A stretch of DNA of 64,000 bases from Hofstenia miamia. Its lineage: Eukaryota > Xenacoelomorpha > Acoela > Hofsteniidae. A model generated the notes under the pieces. That model did no database searches. It saw only the letters and a program-made list of their open reading frames with translations, and was not told the DNA's origin. A program made the position numbers and the translations under genes. The stretch covers positions 1,817,145-1,881,144 of the forward strand of contig CABFPE010000038.1 in NCBI GenBank assembly GCA_900660155.1, given 5' to 3'. Of the stretch, positions 58,596-64,000 are shown piece after piece (positions within the stretch are counted from its first letter, which is position 1; each line of letters begins with the position of its first letter).

Positions 58596-59366
58596 AACCG
58601 CGGGAACTTTTTCGACAACCCAATAATAATGAATGACTTTATTTAGCCGTATTTAGAAGTTTTAAGAACAAAAAGCAATAATCTTTATAAAAAAATAATA
58701 AATTGTAGTTGGAGAAAGAGCAAAGAATATTAGCCTGAATTTGCCACTAATTATGGTTAGCACTAGGGGTAGAACTTCAATTAAGCTTAATATTAGCTAA
58801 AAGAAAAATAATTGGCAATTCCTAATTGAGATTAATTGAATATTAAAATCATATTACAAAGAGATAGGTTATGAAATTTTATTCGAATAAATGAACATCG
58901 TATGTAATAAAGTTTGATTGATTACATTTTTTGTTCTAAGATGTCTCGGAATTGTTAAAAATGTTATTATCATAGAGTTATTCAGTACACATCGAGTAGT
59001 ATTAGAATTGCGTTGACAGCATTTGAAGTCATAGTACAGTACCACTACAAAATGGTCTACACTAATAATGGTACTATTGAGCACATAAATTTTGATTCAT
59101 AAAGATAGTTTATAGGGTATGTTAATTTAAATAGCAGGTTTCGAGTAGATTGACTTCTAAAATATACGAAAAATTTATATTTGTTTTCTATGGATTCCTA
59201 GTTTAGGACAAAATTATTCAAGGGTTATTTTTAATTAATTTTAATCATAAAACTAATAGAATTAACAAAGCTCTTCTATAAAATTGTAATAAACTATTTC
59301 AATTTTACATTGTAATTTAATGTAAATTAAAAGTTAATATAATAGTACACAACAAAATTAAAATAA
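58596..59366. repeat. Flank copy B
   Basis: Second copy of 57813-58594; see the partner entry. No gene inside. Confidence 0.85.
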
Positions 59367-60310
59367 TTAAAAATATCTTTAATCTAATTTTAATTTTTTA
59401 AAAGATATTTCCAAACTTTGTTCTTTATTCATAATTTTCTAAAAGGAAATTCATAAAAAAAAGTTTAATATACATATTAGCTATATTTATTATATTCTTT
59501 CAACGCTTTTGAACAAAAGCTAAATTCAAAATCGTGATTACAATCATTTTAAAACAGCTTTTAATCAATATCATTGAATTAATTTAAGCATACAGTTATT
59601 AACAAAATACATCATATATATATATATAAAAGCAACATAGATTTGTTGTAAGTACTAGTAAATGCGTGATTTCTATCAAACTCAACTGAATAACAAATAA
59701 TTAATAGCAATATCTTACATTTTCTTCATTCTTTTTTGAGATATAAATAAATCACATTAGTTAAAATAAATTTTTAATATCATACTGCTGAGAGGGTTCA
59801 TTAGAAATATTAAACAATTACATTTCATTGCAATATATTATTCAATGCTATGTAATAAGATGAAATAAATTTTAAAAAATTAATTTGCTGAAAGATAAGT
59901 ATACCATAAAGTAGTTTAAAATACTAGTAATCAGTTAATCACTACCAAACTTAGTGATTAAAAAGATAGTAATTTATTTAAAAAAAGCTGAGATATATCA
60001 TACTTTTTCTTACTTATTTTCCTAAAATAAGAATAGTTGAAATATATTTTGTATACCATAATGACAGTGTTTAATATAACAATTCAACATTAGTTCATTT
60101 AATTTTCTATATAGATATAGTAGTCGGTTTGAATTTACAATATGTATTTCACCAAAGAATGCTAACTCATTAAATAAAATTCATTACTATGTAGGAAGAT
60201 GGAATAACTTTACACACATTAAATTTACTAAAAGATAAATATAACATAAATTAGCTTAGAATATTATTAATTACTTAATCACTACCAAACTTAATGATTA
60301 AATTGAAAAT
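59367..60310. other. AT-rich non-coding stretch
   Basis: No frame or domain recognised. A loosely repeated block (aaattta.taaaagataa, then tcactaccaaac and a gattaaa block) occurs near 59880-59960 and 60225-60300. Confidence 0.45.
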
Positions 60311-60313
60311 TCA

Positions 60314-61760
60314 TTAATAGAAAGTGAAGAGATAAATCTTACTTAATTTGTCAAGAAGGATAGAATGAGGGAGCCGTTCAAAAGCTTTAGGAATGTTAAA
60401 AAAAGGTAATGCAACCAGGATCATTACGATCAGAGTGGAAATAGCAGTTTTCAATCGAAGTGAGCTGAGAAGTGGAGATGATGTGACGAATTTTAGGGGA
60501 CACATAACGAAAGACAAGATGCTTAAAGATGATTTACAGCCAGGAAATAATAGCTATTGGATGATAAGAAGCGACTTGAGAGGGGGGGCTGATTGGATTT
60601 TAACAGTGGAGAGATCCAAGATATATTCCAGCAAGGCGGAAAATGCTTAGAGGAGCAAATATAAGGGAAGAGATGTTTTAAATGGATGGAAAGAGTTGAG
60701 GAAGTTTTGTGGATTACAAAGGATGGGACGCCATCACGAAATCAAGGACCAGACAACTTGCAGGGCTTACGCATGAGGGAAATATGGGCGTTGAAGACAA
60801 TGTCACACAAGCGAATCAGTGGGGAGGTGGCAGGAGGACCGGGACAGATAGAGACAGGATCAGAAAAATTCGAGGAGAAATAGGCATTGAAGAGATCACT
60901 CCAGATCCGAGTGAGCAGAAAGATGGTTCCAATTCAAGCTGAGAGGTCATATTTGGAATGCAGGGAACGCAAGAAGGCATAAAAGTTTTGAAGAGATACA
61001 GATGAGAGGCTGGACAACAGAGATTTTGTTGAGTTCCATGAAGTTGAATACGTCTTTTGTAAGAGAAGAGTTTTGAAGATTCGGAAGGACTGTAACGGCG
61101 TTTGAAAGATTCGAGTATATTCAAGGAGTGTACTGTAAGGGATGAGAAATAGAAAGGGAGAGAAATACGCTTTTTTCGATGACGAGGAACAAACGATTAA
61201 ATAACTTTGTGAGGGAAGGTGTATCAGTCATTAGCAAAGAAAGAGTCATTAAAAATGGGGACAGGTTGAAGAGATAGCAGCATTTAGAGATACAAAGTCA
61301 CTGTTAGATCGAGTATATTTAGTAGTGGCAGGACAAGCAGAGGGGGTAATAGATTTGACAGACAGGCTGAAGTGAACAAATGAGTGATCAGACAGTTTAA
61401 CCGGAACAGGGACAACAGAGGTGTCAAAAATACGATCAGGATGAGAGCACAAAACCAAGTCAAGGAGGGAGGAGTGGGAAGTAGGAGAAAATACCCGTTG
61501 TTCAAGAGAGTAGGAATCAAAAAGATCCAGAACAGCGGATTCATAGGCGTCATTAGAGTTAAGTTTATTCTAACAAACATTAGGAAGGTTGAAGTCACCA
61601 CAGATGAGGAGGAGTGGGAAATCAAAGTTGACGGGAGAGAGTGGTAGACTGGTCATAAAATTACTCAAGCACGGATGAAAAATCAGCAAGGGGAATACGA
61701 AAAGGACTGCTGGAAAGAGGGTTGTAAACACAGGTATATAAAGAAAGTTTCGAAAATTCT
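60314..61760 (-). pseudogene. CR1/Jockey-like LINE, 5' part (endonuclease to RT start)
   Basis: Minus strand. An APE-type endonuclease core: a GDFN-type block near 61590, SLLDLVLCSHPDRIFD (~61460) and KLSDHSFVHFSLS (~61390), where SDH is the catalytic SDH motif. Then a long linker (61124-60816), and the first RT block KAFERLPHSILLDKLSK (~60390), almost the same as NAFDRLLQSILLDKLRL in the LINE at 37383. The copy ends there: the RT palm and tail are missing. Frames are broken by stops. Confidence 0.75.
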
Positions 61761-61764
61761 TTAT

Positions 61765-62176
61765 ATTGAAGGCTTGAGGCTCAAAAATTTTTAGAGATAA
61801 TTCTTTCTGATTTTTTGAATATTTGAACAGTGTATATATTTAATACCATACACAATTTCATGCAGAAATATTCATTACAATTTTAATATGCGAAATTACT
61901 TCAAGAACTTCTGCATATATGCTACTTAATCTACATTATTTCTAAATTCTCTCTATTAAATTTTGAAAATTTATGATATAAGATCAAAATTACAATATAC
62001 AAAATCGAATGTTCTTTGCAACATAAATATATGTGTATATATAAAAATATAGGTTTGTATAATAAGCCAACATCAAAATGTACAAAGTCAATTATAATAT
62101 CTAATCTAAGTATATGTACATATAAAAAATATACGTTTATATGATAGACAAAACTCAAAACATACAAAAACGAATG

Positions 62177-62229
<53 letters not shown>

Positions 62230-62425
62230 AAAAATATACGCTTTAATGACAGACAAAACTCAGAATATACAAAGACGAATAATAATATATAATTGTGGAA
62301 TCAATTTGATCAAGCTTAATTAAGTATAAATAACTCGCAGATAAATATTTTTTTAAATAATTATTTAAGTATATACTTGGTTGAATAAATCCCTAGATGT
62401 AATACGTATATTTAAATAAATATCA
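61765..62425. other. AT-rich stretch with AT microsatellite
   Basis: A pure AT run at about 62182-62226 and a diverged repeat around it (tgacagacaaaactca.aatatacaaa at 62139-62170 and 62246-62275). No gene. Confidence 0.6.
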
Positions 62426-62429
62426 TATA

Positions 62430-62943
62430 TTTAATGGAAACAAATGAGCACAAAGTCTTTTTTGAAACAATGAGTTTTTCCAGACTCTCTGGATACAGTA
62501 ATCATCTTTGTGTGAATATATAGCCAGTGACAGAGAAATTGCGCTCGCTTTCTTTGCTAAAATTTTGTTGAACAAACATTTTTCAAGCTATCAAGAACAG
62601 CCTTGGTGATTTTACAATATTTCCTCTAAAAATGTAAAGTATTGCTATATTTTGTCTACACTGTCATATTGGTGTAATTCTTAAATTCATTTTTCATTGG
62701 CGCGGGTATTGATGGTCTTGAACTACATGTAGTTGCCATAGGGCAATCATCTATATCATCGAAAAAGCTTCTTGATTTCTTTTCTGGTGGTGGTTCGACT
62801 GTTGTTGGATTTCTTTCAGTACTGCAGGAGGGCGAGTGCGGTATTAGAGACATAGATTTGAGATTAGGATGCAAAAGCATGCACCTAGCAGCATATCCCA
62901 TGTACTGCACTAATATGTGTTTTCCATTGCCGACTACACACAC
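62430..62943 (-). pseudogene. hAT transposase C-terminal remnant
   Basis: Minus strand. A frame at 62943-62656 (HILVQYMGYAARCMLLHPN, then KKSRSFFDDIDDCPM) resembles the loop region of ZBED-like hAT proteins. Downstream, ERNFSVTGYIFTQR and YPESLEKLIVSKKTLCSF (~62560-62445) match the hAT dimerisation domain (SER.FS..G...). Stops separate the pieces. A different family from the hAT at 4935. Confidence 0.6.
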
Positions 62944-62944
62944 T

Positions 62945-64000
62945 TTCCAAAAGTTTACATTGCACCAAAGTCATTATTGTCACCAGAAAGACAATATTTA
63001 TCCATTCCAAAGTAAGTCACCAAAATCATGTGCAGATTAGGAATTCCAGAATATTACGAAACTTAAAAAAATATTTACTTCCCTGAGAAAATCAACCAAA
63101 GTGCAGTGAATGCTAAAGACTATATAATCAATGTATTGAAAATATAACATTTAAAATTTTTTAATGACATCTTACAATGTCTACCTAATTTAGTGTTTTC
63201 AAGTTCAGTGTTTGGATTTTTTACAATAATGAAATTGAGAATATGGTGGACAAACTTACCATTAATTTATATGGATCGCACCGCGCTTGGGCGTAATTTT
63301 TTGGCAATGCCAATCTCTGATTAAAAATTCTCCATCATTAAATCTCTTCAAGAAATATTTTTTAAATGTTCTATAAAAACTAATAAAAAATTTTAATATA
63401 AATTATTTGTGTATCTGCATCTGCACAAATAAATAAAATACCTACGTATTAATTGTTGGAATTTATCAATTTCATTTTACATATTTAAAAAAATCGAGGT
63501 TTTTCCTTGAAAGACGATGGCAAAATGCAAAACTTGATGTTTTCTATATATCACTTTTTTCATTTTTTACTAAATTGAAATTGTGAATGCCGTTGTTGGT
63601 TTGGTAGTTTTTATTTGTAGGAATAAAATTTCTTATTATAATTGATTGCATTTAGTTTTTATCACGATTTTTTATTTTAAGGACATTTTTATGACATTTA
63701 AATTTTTGTATAAATGTCCAAATATAAAGTAAAGTGTGTTTTGGAAAAGAATAGAACTAAGGTTGTCATCCCACCAAAATAATTATCTTTACTTCTTTAA
63801 AGCATGGTCCCACCATTAGTGTTCAATCTGTATTGTGTCCTTCCTAACCTTACAATACAAAAATATGTTATAAAATTTAAATTTCAAGTGCTTTAATGCT
63901 TAGTAAAAATATTTATATAATTTTCAATTTTCTATATTTTTAAAATGTTACCATTTCAATTTGTGTTACATTAAAAGAAAGACAAAAGTATATATATATA
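62945..64000. other. AT-rich stretch without recognised genes
   Basis: May include more of the hAT copy upstream of 62943 on the minus strand, but nothing is clear enough to call. Confidence 0.4.

Noticed and set aside
61384-61647. Plus-strand frame of 87 codons
   Set aside because: Antisense to the LINE endonuclease, whose motifs are on the minus strand.

Overview
The window is AT-rich, repeat-dense nuclear DNA from an invertebrate animal. Spliced genes with GT..AG introns, a recognisable metazoan gene (a CNPPD1-type cyclin-domain protein), and Polinton/Maverick, P-element/THAP9, hAT, piggyBac, Tc1/mariner, Ty3/Gypsy-like, Penelope-like and CR1/Jockey-like sequences all point that way. Several introns are only about 43-47 bp. 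The species cannot be told from the sequence alone. The assembly is imperfect: there is one gap of exactly 1000 N (9108-10107) and eight isolated single Ns. Most single Ns sit next to a duplicated stretch, so they look like joins between alleles or repeat copies.

Layout. 1-8.6 kb: decayed retroelements (Penelope-like RT, two head-to-head Gypsy-like 5' regions) and a decayed hAT transposase. 8662-23460: a Polinton/Maverick-type element bounded by long terminal inverted repeats (TIRs) starting AGTAGTTAAG. It is inserted in a Gypsy-like gag with a near-identical 6-bp duplication (gacgtg/gacatg). Inside are about 4.7 kb of AT-rich non-coding DNA with a ~255-bp tandem repeat, a promoter-like block, a spliced first exon, and a protein-primed type B DNA polymerase gene with zinc fingers, a possible Cys/His protease-like domain and an endonuclease VII-like insertion. 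The polymerase is present as a mosaic of overlapping copies with frame lesions. No integrase, packaging ATPase, protease or capsid gene is visible; they may be lost at the joins.

23.5-33 kb: the rest of the interrupted gag (with CCHC knuckle), LTR and leader copies, a P-element/THAP9-like transposase pseudogene split by a 1.3-kb inverted-repeat element, and another Gypsy-like remnant (gag, protease, RNase H). 33-36.6 kb: no recognised gene.

36.9-50.8 kb: the one clear host gene, CNPPD1-like, with nine supported exons. Its two large introns hold LINE, Tc1, mariner, piggyBac and GC-rich DIRS-like inserts. 51-55.6 kb: three further Tc1/mariner-type pseudogenes. 56.1-56.64 kb: a small three-exon zinc-finger gene on the minus strand. 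57.3-59.4 kb: a fold-back mariner derivative and a duplicated flank. 60.3-61.8 kb: a LINE remnant. 62.4-62.9 kb: a hAT C-terminal remnant. The mobile elements are almost all broken; the Polinton polymerase and the two spliced genes are the best candidates for recent function.
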